Positions 16,237-25,750 of a stretch of 64,000 nt of DNA are shown piece after piece. Within the stretch, counting starts at the first letter, position 1; each line of letters opens with the position of its first letter. The DNA lies in contig NZ_CP034463.1 in the NCBI RefSeq assembly GCF_003955715.1, positions 3,782,001-3,846,000 on the forward strand, in the 5' to 3' direction. The notes under the pieces were generated by a model that saw only the letters and a list, made by a program, of their open reading frames with translations, had not been told where the DNA came from and made no database searches. Position numbers and translations under genes: made by a program. This stretch comes from Streptomyces aquilus (lineage in GTDB: Bacteria > Actinomycetota > Actinomycetes > Streptomycetales > Streptomycetaceae).

Positions 16237-17104
16237 GCGACCCCTTACAGGTACTGACAGCCGGCGACCACTTCGTGCGGCCGGGGCTGATCGCCCGGGC
16301 CCTCGGGAGTTGACGCTCGGCCGGCCCCTGGAGCCGTTCGGCCCGGTGGCCGAGGTACAGGAGGCGTGCGGTACGGAGGACGAGGTGATCGCGGCCCTGG
16401 AGGGCGCGGAGGTCCTGGTCCCCCAGATGGCGCCGGTCACCGAACGCGTCCTGGACTCCGCCGCCGAGCGGCTGCGGCTGGTCGTGGTCTGCCGCATCCC
16501 CCAGTCCCACGACCTGCTGGCCCGGCAGGGCAGTTGGAAGGGCGCGGCGTACTACACGTACGAACACAGCGGCCTGGAACTGGAGGACCTCCCCATCGGC
16601 CTGGTCGGCTACGGCGCGGTCGGCAGCCGGGTGGCCCGCGTGCTGTGCGCGTTCGGCGCGCGGGTGACGGTCCACGACCCCCATGTCCGCGGCGAGATCC
16701 ACGGCCTGCGCGTGACGTCCCTGGACGAACTCCTGTCCCGCTCAAGGGCGATCACCCTGCACGCCCGCCTCACCCCGGAAACCCGCGGCCTGCTGGGCGC
16801 CCGCGAGCTGGCCCTCCTCCCACCCGGCGCGGTGGTCGTCAACGCGGCCCGCGGCCCCCTCCTCGACGAGGGCGCACTGTGCGACGCCCTGGAAAGCGGC
16901 CAGGTGTCGGCGGCGGCCCTGGACACCTACGCACAGGAACCGCTCCCGCCCGGCTCCCGCCTGCTCGGCCTGGCCGACCGGGTCGTGCTCACCCCGCACC
17001 TGGGCGGGGCGAGCCGCGCGGTGGCCGAAAAGGGTGCGGCTGCCGCGGCGGCGGAGGTAGGCCGCTGGGTCAGGGGGGAACCATTGGCCCACTCACTCAG
17101 CTGA
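16233..17104 (+). pseudogene. Broken D-2-hydroxyacid dehydrogenase
   Basis: From ATG 16233 the frame gives a normal family N-terminus (VLTAGDHFVRPGLIARAL) but stops at 16311. The protein resumes in another frame as RELTLGRPLEPFGPVAEV, so roughly 8-14 codons were lost with a frameshift near 16305. A second gap joins LRLVVV to RIPQSHDLL near 16490. It is in frame but lacks the family segment of about 45 residues (usually GRGGPVNV...LMLAAMR). The NAD loop VGYGAVGSRVARV, the Arg loop (VVNAARGPLLDE) and the catalytic His (LTPHLGG) remain. With the substrate-domain part missing it is unlikely to work. Sequencing error could explain the first change but not the second. Confidence 0.82.
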
Positions 17105-17178
17105 CGCCCACAGTCCCAAGGGCGTTGCCGGAGCCACCGACCGGCTGAGAGCGCCCCGCAGGCGAAGGAGCCATATAC

Positions 17179-18597
17179 ATGTACGTCGGGATCGACGTCG
17201 GTACGTCCACCGTGAAAGCCGCCGCCTTCGACTCCGAGGGCCGTGAGCTCAAGGTCGCCGCCCGGCCGGTGCGGCTCAGCATGCGGGGCGGGACGGTCGA
17301 GCAGGACATGGACGAGGTGTACGGGGCCGTCGTCGCCGTACTGGAGGAGGTGACCGGCGAGGCGGTGGAGCTGGCCGGGCTCACCGGCCAGGGGGACGGC
17401 GTGTGGCTGCTGGACCGGGACGGGCGTCCCGTCCGGCCCGCCGTCTCCTGGATGGACGGCCGGGCCGCCGAACTCGTCGACCGCTGGCTCGCGGACGGCA
17501 CCTTCGAGACCGTCTTCCGCCGCACCGGCAGCGCCATGTTCCCCGGCTGCCCGGGCCCCCTGCTCGCCTGGCTGGACAGTCACGACCCGAAGTCCCTGGC
17601 CGCGGCGACGGCGGCCGTCTACTGCAAGGACATGGTGTTCCAGCGGCTGACCGGCGCGCCCCGCGCGACGACCGACGTGTCGGACGCGTCGATGCCGTTC
17701 CTGGACCCGAGGACCCGCGCCTACGACAACCGTGTCGTGGAACTCCTCGGCCTGACCCACCGCCGGGGTCTGCTCGCCCCGATCAGCGACCCGGTCGCCA
17801 CGGGCGCGGCGCGGGGTGAGGGCCTGCCCGCCGGCACCCCTCTCGCCAACGGCCCCTACGACCTCGCGGCCTGCGCGCTCGGCGCCGGTGTCACGGAACC
17901 CGGCGACGGCCTGCTGATCGTCGGCACCTGTCTGGCCGCCCTCGTCGCCACGACCGGTCTCGACCTGACCGGCGAACCGGCCGGCCTGCACATCTCCACC
18001 GACCGCCCCGGCCACTGGCTGCGCGCGATGCCCGCGATGGTCGGTACGGCCGCCCTGGACTGGGTGCTGTCGACGACCCGGATCGCCCATGACGAGGTCG
18101 ACTCCCTCCTCGCCGACACCCCGCCCGGCGCGAACGGCGTCCGCGTCCTCCCCTACTTCGCGCCCTCCGGCGAACGCGCCCCCTTCGTCGAGCCCCGCCT
18201 GCGGGCCGAACTCACCGGCGTCTCCCTGGAGTCGACCCCGGCCGACCTCGTCCGAGCCACCTGCGAGGGCATCGGCTACGCGGCCCGGCACTGTCTGGAG
18301 GCGGCGGGCCTGACGGGTTCGCTCGCCGTGTGCGGGGGCGGCACCCGCAGCCCCGCCTGGATGCGGCTGCTGGCGGACGTGCTGGGACGGCCGTTGCGGG
18401 TCGTGGAGGGCGAAGTGGGCGCGCGGGGCGCGGTGTTGGCGGCGGCGGAGCGGTACGGGGTCGCGCTGGACACCGCCGCGTGGACCCGACCGACGACGAT
18501 CGTCGAGCCGGACCCCGGGCGGGCGGCGTACTACGCGAAGGGCTACGACGACCATCTGACGCGGCTGGACGCGGCCCGGGCACGGGCGCGGATCTGA
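17179..18597 (+). CDS. FGGY-family carbohydrate kinase
   Basis: A 472-residue kinase of the FGGY family, similar in plan to erythritol, ribulose or xylulose kinases. It has the N-terminal phosphate motif GIDVGTSTVKAAAF, a mid-protein SWMDGRAAELVDRW and the late motif LAVCGGGTRSPAWMRLLADV. AAGGAG precedes the ATG. It belongs to the DeoR unit and is the second FGGY kinase within 4 kb, so the locus may handle two related polyols or two steps of one pathway. Confidence 0.9.
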   Translation: MYVGIDVGTSTVKAAAFDSEGRELKVAARPVRLSMRGGTVEQDMDEVYGAVVAVLEEVTGEAVELAGLTGQGDGVWLLDRDGRPVRPAVSWMDGRAAELVDRWLADGTFETVFRRTGSAMFPGCPGPLLAWLDSHDPKSLAAATAAVYCKDMVFQRLTGAPRATTDVSDASMPFLDPRTRAYDNRVVELLGLTHRRGLLAPISDPVATGAARGEGLPAGTPLANGPYDLAACALGAGVTEPGDGLLIVGTCLAALVATTGLDLTGEPAGLHISTDRPGHWLRAMPAMVGTAALDWVLSTTRIAHDEVDSLLADTPPGANGVRVLPYFAPSGERAPFVEPRLRAELTGVSLESTPADLVRATCEGIGYAARHCLEAAGLTGSLAVCGGGTRSPAWMRLLADVLGRPLRVVEGEVGARGAVLAAAERYGVALDTAAWTRPTTIVEPDPGRAAYYAKGYDDHLTRLDAARARARI

Positions 18598-18734
18598 AGA
18601 ACCGAGGCAGCGGAGCGAGCGATTTCGGGGGCGCGTCCGGCGCGTACGCGCTGTACTACGAACTCGGGGTCGACGCGGTGAGGACCGACGTCCGGAGCCG
18701 GTGGTGATCGCCGGGCGGAGCCGAGGAGGGGCCG

Positions 18735-18962
18735 ATGTTCTTCGAGAAGAAGTACTGCCCGACCTGCAAGAAGTACGACCGGAAGTTCCGCAAGCTCGAA
18801 GGCCGGGAGTGGACGGTGGTCGAGCAGCGGCATCGCGGCAGGACCGACCTGTGGCGCTGCACCTCCGCGGGCTGCCGCTTCTACCAGCCCGCGCACAACC
18901 AGCGCGACGGCGCCCGGCTCCCGGAGGAGTTCCGGAACCCGGCCGCCGAGCCCGCGGAGTGA
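18735..18962 (+). CDS. Small zinc-ribbon-like protein, function unknown
   Basis: A 75-residue basic-then-acidic protein with CPTC (residues 8-11) and a second pair in WRCTSAGC, which suggests a four-cysteine zinc ribbon. GAGGAGGGG precedes the ATG by 4 nt. It lies between the FGGY kinase and the convergent DsbA-like gene. I do not recognise the family. Confidence 0.7.
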   Translation: MFFEKKYCPTCKKYDRKFRKLEGREWTVVEQRHRGRTDLWRCTSAGCRFYQPAHNQRDGARLPEEFRNPAAEPAE

Positions 18963-18965
18963 TCC

Positions 18966-19628
18966 CTACAGGTTGCTGAAGTCGGGGCCCTTCGTCCGGG
19001 TGCGCTTGATCTCGTAGAACCCGGGGACCGAGGCGACGGCCAGGGTGCCGTCCCAGAGGCGGACCGCGTCGTCGCCCTTGGGGGCCGGGGTGACGACCGG
19101 GCCGAAGAAGGCGATCTGTTCGCCGTCGGGGCCGGGGACGGCGATGACGGGGGTGCCGACCTCCTGGCCGACCTTCTCGATGCCCTCCTTGTGGGAGGCG
19201 CGCAGCTCGGCGTCGAACTCGAAGTCCTTCTGGTCGGCGTAGTCGATCAGGTCGGCGGGCAGCCCGGCGTCGGCCAGGGCACCGGCTATGGCCTCCAGCG
19301 TCGGGCCTTCGCCGTTGTTGTGGAAGCGGGTGCCGAGCGCGGTGTAGAGCGGGCCGAGGACGTCGGCGCCGTGCTTCTGCCAGGCGGCGGTCACCACCCG
19401 CGCCGGCTTCCACGCCTTGGTCGCCAGCATGTCCCGGTACTCCTCGGGCAGCTGGTCCAGCTTGTCCTCGTTGAGCACGGCCAGGCTCATGATGTGCCAG
19501 CGCACCTCGATGTCCCTGACCTTCTCCACCTCCAGCACCCACCGCGAGGTCATCCACGCCCAGGGGCACAGGGGGTCGAACCAGAAGTCGACGGGGGTCT
19601 TCGCGGAGGTGCTCGCGGTCTCGGACAT
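18966..19628 (-). CDS. DsbA-family protein, Rv2466c-like mycothiol-dependent oxidoreductase
   Basis: A 220-residue thioredoxin-fold protein with the active-site motif DPLCPWAWM near the N-terminus, as in the mycobacterial mycothiol-dependent nitroreductase Rv2466c. The long helical insert and the cis-Pro region VGTPVIAV fit. It has no signal peptide, so it is cytoplasmic. Start ATG 19628 has AGGAG upstream. It is divergent from pepN. Confidence 0.88.
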   Translation of the reverse strand: MSETASTSAKTPVDFWFDPLCPWAWMTSRWVLEVEKVRDIEVRWHIMSLAVLNEDKLDQLPEEYRDMLATKAWKPARVVTAAWQKHGADVLGPLYTALGTRFHNNGEGPTLEAIAGALADAGLPADLIDYADQKDFEFDAELRASHKEGIEKVGQEVGTPVIAVPGPDGEQIAFFGPVVTPAPKGDDAVRLWDGTLAVASVPGFYEIKRTRTKGPDFSNL

Positions 19629-19774
19629 GCGTCTCCTAAGGAAAGTGTTCGATTCGTACGGACAACGCCGTCCACCCGCACCCCATTCCCTGCTCCCGAG
19701 CGTCAGGGGCACATGGCAGGATCGGTGCTGTCCACATACCGAACACCCGCTGTCGACTTCAGGGAGTGCCGCCC

Positions 19775-22348
19775 GTGCCCGGTGAGAATCTGTCCCGTGA
19801 CGAGGCCCGGGAGCGGGCCGCCCTGCTGTCCGTCGACGGGTACGACGTGTCCCTCGACGTGCGTTCGGCCGCGGAGGACGGCGACGAGTCCCCGCGCACC
19901 TTCCGGTCCGTCACCACGATCCGCTTCCGCTGCGCCGAGCCCGGCGCCACCAGCTTCGCCGACCTGATCGCGCCGAGTGTGACCTCCGTCTCCCTCAACG
20001 GCCGTGATCTCGACCCGGGCGAGGTCTTCGACGGTTCCCGGATCACGCTGGAGGACCTCGCCGCCGAGAACGAGCTCGTGGTGGACGCCCAGTGCGCCTA
20101 CTCCCGCACCGGCGAGGGGCTGCACCGCTTCGTCGACCCCGAGGACGGCGAGGTCTACCTCTACACGCAGTACGAGCCGGCCGACTCCCGCCGGGTCTTC
20201 GCGGGCTTCGAGCAGCCCGACCTCAAGGCCCCGTTCCGCTTCGAGGTGCGGGCGCCGGAGGAGTGGACGGTGTGGAGCAACGGGGTCGGGGAGCACGCGG
20301 ACGGCGTGTGGCGGTTCGCGGAGACGAAGCCGATCTCGACGTACATCACGTGCGTGGTGGCCGGTCCGTACCACTACGTGACCGACTCCTACTCCCGCAC
20401 CCTCGCCGACGGCAGCACGCTGGAGATCCCGCTCGGCGCGATGTGCCGCAAGGGGCTCGCCCCGCACTTCGACGCCGACGACATCTTCCTGGTCACCAAG
20501 CAGGGCCTGGACTTCTTCCACGACCACTTCGACTACCCGTACCCGTTCGGGAAGTACGACCAGGCGTTCGTGCCCGAGTACAACCTCGGCGCGATGGAGA
20601 ACCCGGGACTGGTCACCTTCCGTGAGGAGTTCATCTTCCGCGGCAAGGTGACGCAGGCGTCCTACGAGGGCCGGGCCAACGTGGTCCTGCACGAGATGGC
20701 GCACATGTGGTTCGGCGACCTGGTCACCATGGTGTGGTGGGACGACCTGTGGCTGAAGGAGTCCTTCGCGGACTTCATGGGCACGTTCGCCAACGTCGGC
20801 GCGACCCGCTTCAAGGACGCCTGGATCACCTTCGCCAACCGCCGCAAGGCCTGGGCGTACCGCGCCGACCAGCTGCCCTCCACGCACCCCATCACCGCCG
20901 ACATCCGCGACCTCCAGGACGCGAAGCTCAACTTCGACGGCATCACGTACGCCAAGGGCGCCTCCGTGCTCAAGCAGTTGGTGGCGTACGTCGGGCAGGA
21001 CGCGTTCCTCGAAGGCGCGCGGCGCTACTTCAAGCGGCACGCGTACGGCAACACGCGCCTCGGCGATCTGCTGTCGGTCCTTGAGGAGACCAGCGGCCGG
21101 GACATGGCGGCGTGGTCGCGGTCCTGGCTCCAGACGGCGGGCGTCAACTCCCTCACCCCGCAGGTGCTGTTGAGCGCCGAGGGCCGGATCACCGAGCTGG
21201 CGGTGTTGCAGGAGGCCGCCGAGTCGCACCCCGAACTGCGCCCGCACCGGATCGCGGTGGGCCTGTACCGCAAGGGCGCCGACGGCGCCGTCGAGCGGTA
21301 CGCGCGCGTGGAGGTGGACGTCGACGGGCCGCGTACGGTCGTGCCGGAGCTGGTGGGTGCCGAGGCGCCGGAGCTGGTGCTGGTCAACGACGACGACCTG
21401 ACGTACTGCAAGACGCGGTTCGACACGGGGTCGCTGGAGACACTGAAGGCGCACCTCGGCGATCTGACGGACCCGCTCGCCCGCGCCCTGTGCTGGTCCG
21501 CGTTGTGGAACATGACGCGGGACGCGCTGCTGCCGGCCCGCGACTTCGTGGACCTGGTGCTGCGCTTCGCGGGCCGCGAGTCGGACATCGGCGTGCTCCA
21601 GATGCTCCACGCGTGGGCGCACTCCTCGCTGGTCAACTATGTGGCGCCCGAGTGGCGTCCGACGGGTGAGCGGCTGCTCGCCGAGGGCGCGCTGAAGGAG
21701 CTGCGGCTGGCCGAGCCGGGCAGCGAGCACCAGCTGGCGTGGGCGCGGTTCTTCGCGTCCGCGGCGTCCGGCGAGGCCGATCTCCGGCTGCTCCAGGGCC
21801 TGTTGGAGGGGTCGGCGAAGATCGACGGTCTGACGGTCGACCAGGAGCTGCGCTGGGCGTTCCTCGGTCCGCTGGCCGCGCACGGGGTCGCGGACGAGGA
21901 GGTGCTGGCGGCCGAGCTGGCCCGCGACGACACCGCGTCCGGCAAGCGCCACCAGGTCCGCTGCCTGGCCTCGCGGCCGTCGGCGGCGGTGAAGGCGCAG
22001 GCGTGGGCGCAGGTGGTGGAGTCGGACGCGCTGTCGAACGCGCTGGTGGAGGCGACGATCGGGGGCTGGAACCAGTCCTCGCAGCGGGAGTTGCTGGCGC
22101 CGTACGCCCAGAAGTACTTCGCGGCGATCGAGCGGGTGTGGGCGGACCGGTCGATCCAGATCGGGATGGACGTGGTGCGGGGCCTGTTCCCCTCGCTCCA
22201 GGACTCCCCCGACACGCTCACCGCGACGGACGCGTGGCTGTCGGCGCACGAGGACGCGCCGCCGGCGCTGCGCCGGCTGGTCCTGGAGGCGCGGGACGAC
22301 CTGGCCCGGGCGCTGCGGGGGCAGGCGTGCGACGCGAAGGCGGGCTGA
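19775..22348 (+). CDS. pepN: Aminopeptidase N, M1 family (paralogue 1)
   Basis: An 857-residue zinc aminopeptidase that trims N-terminal residues from peptides. It has the substrate motif GAMEN (from residue 272) and HEMAH (306-310), with the third zinc ligand Glu329 exactly 18 residues on. The C-terminal ERAP-like helical domain is complete. GTG 19775 is chosen because AGGGAG ends 8 nt before it, whereas the upstream GTG at 19766 abuts that site. It is a close paralogue of the gene at 41465. Confidence 0.93.
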   Translation: MPGENLSRDEARERAALLSVDGYDVSLDVRSAAEDGDESPRTFRSVTTIRFRCAEPGATSFADLIAPSVTSVSLNGRDLDPGEVFDGSRITLEDLAAENELVVDAQCAYSRTGEGLHRFVDPEDGEVYLYTQYEPADSRRVFAGFEQPDLKAPFRFEVRAPEEWTVWSNGVGEHADGVWRFAETKPISTYITCVVAGPYHYVTDSYSRTLADGSTLEIPLGAMCRKGLAPHFDADDIFLVTKQGLDFFHDHFDYPYPFGKYDQAFVPEYNLGAMENPGLVTFREEFIFRGKVTQASYEGRANVVLHEMAHMWFGDLVTMVWWDDLWLKESFADFMGTFANVGATRFKDAWITFANRRKAWAYRADQLPSTHPITADIRDLQDAKLNFDGITYAKGASVLKQLVAYVGQDAFLEGARRYFKRHAYGNTRLGDLLSVLEETSGRDMAAWSRSWLQTAGVNSLTPQVLLSAEGRITELAVLQEAAESHPELRPHRIAVGLYRKGADGAVERYARVEVDVDGPRTVVPELVGAEAPELVLVNDDDLTYCKTRFDTGSLETLKAHLGDLTDPLARALCWSALWNMTRDALLPARDFVDLVLRFAGRESDIGVLQMLHAWAHSSLVNYVAPEWRPTGERLLAEGALKELRLAEPGSEHQLAWARFFASAASGEADLRLLQGLLEGSAKIDGLTVDQELRWAFLGPLAAHGVADEEVLAAELARDDTASGKRHQVRCLASRPSAAVKAQAWAQVVESDALSNALVEATIGGWNQSSQRELLAPYAQKYFAAIERVWADRSIQIGMDVVRGLFPSLQDSPDTLTATDAWLSAHEDAPPALRRLVLEARDDLARALRGQACDAKAG

Positions 22349-22398
22349 GGAACCGCGCTCCAAAGCCCGATCTCTGCCCTGAGCTTGGGCGGTAGGTA

Positions 22399-22426
22399 GC
22401 CGTTACGAAGTTCAGTCAATAACGGC
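22399..22426. repeat. Small inverted repeat after pepN
   Basis: GCCGTTA and TAACGGC form a 7-bp stem with a 14-nt loop immediately before the terminator. It is probably part of the 3'UTR structure. Confidence 0.5.
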
Positions 22427-22429
22427 CGT

Positions 22430-22462
22430 AACCCCTGGTCCACCCCATTCGGACCAGGGGTT
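22430..22462 (+). terminator. Terminator of pepN paralogue 1
   Basis: A perfect 12-bp stem (AACCCCTGGTCC / GGACCAGGGGTT) with a 9-nt loop, followed by TTCG. Confidence 0.85.
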
Positions 22463-22576
22463 TTCGCCGCCTACTCGGCATCCGAACACCCGTCCTTTAG
22501 TGCCGTCTTGTCCGCATTTATCGACAGGCACGTAACAGCGGTTAGAGGGCGGTCCCGCGGCGGGAATCCCCGCTGC

Positions 22577-23623
22577 ATGAACCACAACACCCCGGTCCCC
22601 CCGCTCTCCCCCCGCCCGGTCCGCCACCTCTCGGAGGTGCACCGCCGGGTGATGACGACGGCGCAGCTGCGCACGCACGGCATCTCGCCGGCCGACGTGA
22701 ACGAGCAGTGCCGCCCCGGCGGCCCCTGGCAGCAGATCCTCCCGGGCGTGATCCTGCTCCACCCCGGCCCGCCGACCAGCGAGGAGCGGCTGCACGCGGT
22801 CCTGATGTACGCGGCGAAGGAGCGCCCGGCGGGGGTCCCGGCGCAGCCGGGCGCGGAGGAGGCGCACGCCCCGACGTACACGGAGGCGATGCTGACCGGC
22901 CTCGCGGCCCTGACCCTGCACGGCTTCACGTCCTCGCCGCCGCTGATGGCGGTCGACAAGATCGACGTCCTGGTCCCGCGGCTGCGCCGGCTGCGCTCGA
23001 CGGGCAGCGCGCGGATCGTCCGTACGGCGTCCCTGCCGACCCCGCAGCAGGTGACGGGCGTCCCGGTGGCGCCGGTGCCGCGGGCGCTGGCGGACGCGGT
23101 GTCGGAGCTGACGGACGCGGGCGCGGTACGCCGGCTGCTCACCGAGGCCGTCCGGGGCGGTCACTGCGAACCGGCGGCGGTGGTACGGGAGTTGAACGCG
23201 GCGAAGCTGCTGTCCCGCCCGCACGTGGTGGACGCGGTGGACTCCCTGCTCGCCGAGGGCCGGGCGATCGCGGAGGACCGCCTCTACCGCATGGTCCGCG
23301 AACACGGCCTGCCGGACCCGGTGTGGAACGTCGACCTGCGGCTGCCCGGCGGCCCGCACCTCGGCGGCCTGGACGCGTACTGGCCCGAGCAGGCCGTGGC
23401 GGTCGAACTGGACACCCGCGCCCCGCGCCAGGACGACGACGCGCTGTGGTCGGAGTACGCCCGCAAGCGCGAGCACCTGGAGCGCCTCGGCATCACGGTC
23501 GTCCACATCACCCCGAAGAAGCTCCGCGAGTCGGTGGAACAGCAGGCGGCCGTGGTCCGTACGGCCCTGATGGCGTCCGGCGACCGCGACCCGGCCGCGT
23601 ATGTCGTGGTGCTGCCCCGGTAG
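22577..23623 (+). CDS. AbiEi/DUF559-like protein, possibly nuclease-fold
   Basis: A 348-residue protein. The N-terminal part (HRRVMTTAQLRTHGISPADV) resembles the winged-helix antitoxin domain of AbiEi-type proteins. The C-terminal part (GGLDAYWPEQAVAVELDTR, then ITVVHITPKKL) resembles the DUF559/Vsr-like endonuclease fold with Asp and Glu-x-Asp. Such solitary proteins are common in actinomycetes and mostly uncharacterised. No AbiEii toxin is adjacent. Start ATG 22577 is the first reasonable start, with a weak ribosome binding site. Confidence 0.75.
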   Translation: MNHNTPVPPLSPRPVRHLSEVHRRVMTTAQLRTHGISPADVNEQCRPGGPWQQILPGVILLHPGPPTSEERLHAVLMYAAKERPAGVPAQPGAEEAHAPTYTEAMLTGLAALTLHGFTSSPPLMAVDKIDVLVPRLRRLRSTGSARIVRTASLPTPQQVTGVPVAPVPRALADAVSELTDAGAVRRLLTEAVRGGHCEPAAVVRELNAAKLLSRPHVVDAVDSLLAEGRAIAEDRLYRMVREHGLPDPVWNVDLRLPGGPHLGGLDAYWPEQAVAVELDTRAPRQDDDALWSEYARKREHLERLGITVVHITPKKLRESVEQQAAVVRTALMASGDRDPAAYVVVLPR

Positions 23624-23652
23624 TGACGGACCGGGGCGGGACCAGGAGGGGA

Positions 23653-23695
23653 GAGGAGGGGCCGCCGGGCGGAGGGGACCGGGCGGCCCCTCCTC
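23653..23695. terminator. Bidirectional terminator
   Basis: A perfect 14-bp GC-rich stem (GAGGAGGGGCCGCC with its complement) and a 15-nt loop between two convergent genes. Confidence 0.82.
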
Positions 23696-23704
23696 GCGCG
23701 CGGA

Positions 23705-24376
23705 TCAGGACGCCGGGTAGCCGATCAGGGCCAGCTCCTTTTCGAGATCGTCCAGGGACAGGGGGGCCGGGGACGGGTTGAGCCGGGACACCACGGCCCC
23801 GGTCAGCGGGCGCAGGGCCCAGACATGGCGTACGGCGTCGAGGTCCACCTCGGTCTCGTAGTACTCCTCGGCGAACTCCCGGTATCCCTCGGGCCGTCCG
23901 TCGAGCAGCACCTCGAAGAGCCACTCGGCGCTGCCGTCGTCCTCCCCGCCCGCCTCGACCGCCCCGGCGTGCCAGGCGGGGTCGGCCGCCTCCCGCCAGA
24001 AGCACACCGTGGCCAGCGGCGTCCCGTTCTCGTCGGTGAAGGACGGCTCGGTGACATACGGCCGGAACACCTCGGGGAGCCCGTCGAAGAGGCCGGGCCA
24101 GGGCTCGTGGTCCTCCCGCGCGTACGGGCTCATCGGCGACTCGTGGTCGAAGCCGCGGGCATAGGCGCCGGCCGGCGAGAACACGATCGCGTACTCGTTG
24201 CCGCTCCCGTCCCGCATCGACGCCATCTCCTCGGTGGGCGACCAGCGGGCGGAGTACGAGAAGTACCGGTCCTCCCAGTCGGGGGACAGGACGGCGTCGA
24301 GCACGGCCAGGGCCCGGCAGCGGTCGCGGAGGACCGGTATCGCGGGCAGGCGGCTGATCAGGGCGTGAACGGACAT
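23705..24376 (-). CDS. Hypothetical protein, possible SMI1/SUKH-like immunity fold
   Basis: A 223-residue acidic, aromatic-rich cytoplasmic protein with no signal or membrane segment. Phrases such as SYSARWSPTEEMASMRDGSGNE followed by GFDHESPMSPY are typical of an uncharacterised Streptomyces family. I do not recognise a confirmed function. Start ATG 24376 has GGATGGGGG upstream. Confidence 0.7.
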   Translation of the reverse strand: MSVHALISRLPAIPVLRDRCRALAVLDAVLSPDWEDRYFSYSARWSPTEEMASMRDGSGNEYAIVFSPAGAYARGFDHESPMSPYAREDHEPWPGLFDGLPEVFRPYVTEPSFTDENGTPLATVCFWREAADPAWHAGAVEAGGEDDGSAEWLFEVLLDGRPEGYREFAEEYYETEVDLDAVRHVWALRPLTGAVVSRLNPSPAPLSLDDLEKELALIGYPAS

Positions 24377-24449
24377 GCCCCCATCCAAGCGGAGCCCACC
24401 GACAACCGGCACGGTCGGAACGCCGTCGCGTCCGGCTTCACCGGCCCCG

Positions 24450-25664
24450 TCACAGCGGTTCCGGGAGGCTCGGGCGGGGGGTCGCGGCCGTGTGGATGCC
24501 GTCCAGCAGGGCCGCGTACGACGCGATCATCCTCGTACGGCTGAAGCGTTCGCGGCTCGCCGCGAGGGCGCCCGCCCGGTCCGGGCGGGCGGCCACCGCC
24601 TCCGTCCAGGCCGTGGCGATCGCCGCCGGGTCCGGCGGGGTCACGAAGCCGAGGCCGGTCACGATCGCCGCGCTGTCGCCGACGTCCGTCGTCACCGGCA
24701 CCGCGCCGCACATCATGCCCTCGATCAGGCAGAGCGGGGCCGCCTCGCCCCAGGCGGAGGTGAGGGCGACCACGTCCGAGGCCGCGTACACGGTCTCCAT
24801 GTCCCGGCGCACGCCCAGCAGACGCAGTCGGGAACGGTCCAGCGTGCCCAGGTCCGCCATCAGGTCCGCGTTGGCCGGTGTCATGCCCGCCCCGCACATC
24901 AGGACGTGCCCGGCCGGCTCCCGGTCCAGCCACTCCCTCGCCGCCCGCAAGAACAGCGGGACGTTCTTCATCGCGTCGTAGCGGGCGGCGAAGACGACCA
25001 CCGGGGCCGACGCCGGGATGCGCAGGTCCTCGCGGAGCGCGAGGCGGCGGGCCGCGTCCGGGCGGAAGCGGAGCAGGTCGACGCCGTTGGGGATGACGTG
25101 CAGGAGCTCGGCGGGGATGCCCGCCGCCTGGTACGCGGCTCTCGTCGACTCCGCGCAGCAGACGGCGGCCGCGACCGTGCCGTCGGCGATGGCCGCCTTC
25201 AGCGCGTCCAGCGCCTCGCCCTGGTTCTGCGGGTCCGAGCGGTGCAGGCAGACGACGACCGGGCGGCGGGGCAGGCCGGACTGGTTCAGCAGGGCCAGCG
25301 GCTGCTCCTTCAGGGACAGGATGACGTCCGCCGCCGCCATCGCCCTCGCCGTTTCGGCCAGGTCCGGCCCGGTGAAGGCGGCCGGATCGCCCTGCCTCCG
25401 GTCGAGTGCGGAGACCACCACGCCCGCCGAGGTCAACGCGCGATGACACGCGTCGTCCTGCATGCGCTGGCGGGTGGCCTCCCGGTACATCTCCGCGTGC
25501 ACGCTGAGCACGTGGTGGTGCTGGCCGCCCTCCACCAGGCCCAGCACCACGTCGGTGTGCACGATCCGGGCACCGCCGGAGAAGAACCCCTCGTAGACCG
25601 ACAACACTCGCAGTCCGTGTCCCGTACGCACACGACCACCCGCCTTGCACTCAGATCGAGCCAT
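24450..25664 (-). CDS. Glycosyltransferase family 4 protein
   Basis: A 404-residue GT-B fold glycosyltransferase. The N-terminal domain begins LRVLSVYEGFFSGGARIVH. The C-terminal nucleotide-sugar domain has HVIPNGVDLLRF, VVFAARYDAMKNV, and the donor-binding EX7E region in EAAPLCLIEGMMCGAVPV. It probably transfers a sugar to a lipid or secondary metabolite; the acceptor is unknown. The start is uncertain: ATG 25664 lacks a clear ribosome binding site, and GTG 25631 is an alternative that brings the protein closer to the domain start. Confidence 0.86.
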   Translation of the reverse strand: MARSECKAGGRVRTGHGLRVLSVYEGFFSGGARIVHTDVVLGLVEGGQHHHVLSVHAEMYREATRQRMQDDACHRALTSAGVVVSALDRRQGDPAAFTGPDLAETARAMAAADVILSLKEQPLALLNQSGLPRRPVVVCLHRSDPQNQGEALDALKAAIADGTVAAAVCCAESTRAAYQAAGIPAELLHVIPNGVDLLRFRPDAARRLALREDLRIPASAPVVVFAARYDAMKNVPLFLRAAREWLDREPAGHVLMCGAGMTPANADLMADLGTLDRSRLRLLGVRRDMETVYAASDVVALTSAWGEAAPLCLIEGMMCGAVPVTTDVGDSAAIVTGLGFVTPPDPAAIATAWTEAVAARPDRAGALAASRERFSRTRMIASYAALLDGIHTAATPRPSLPEPL

Positions 25665-25700
25665 CCCCGTGAACTGCGGGTTAGCCGATATGAGGCGGTA

Positions 25701-25715
25701 CGGACGTTACGTCCG
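25701..25715. promoter_or_regulatory. Perfect inverted repeat upstream of the glycosyltransferase gene
   Basis: CGGACG-TTA-CGTCCG lies between two minus-strand genes, about 37 bp upstream of the glycosyltransferase start. It may be an operator or a small hairpin. Confidence 0.4.
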
Positions 25716-25750
25716 GATGAACGCGGTGCTTCGTGTCCGGGTCGGCGTGG

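Noticed and set aside
22399..22462. Possible tRNA or small structured RNA after pepN
   Set aside because: Only two hairpins are visible. There is no cloverleaf, no anticodon arm and no CCA end.
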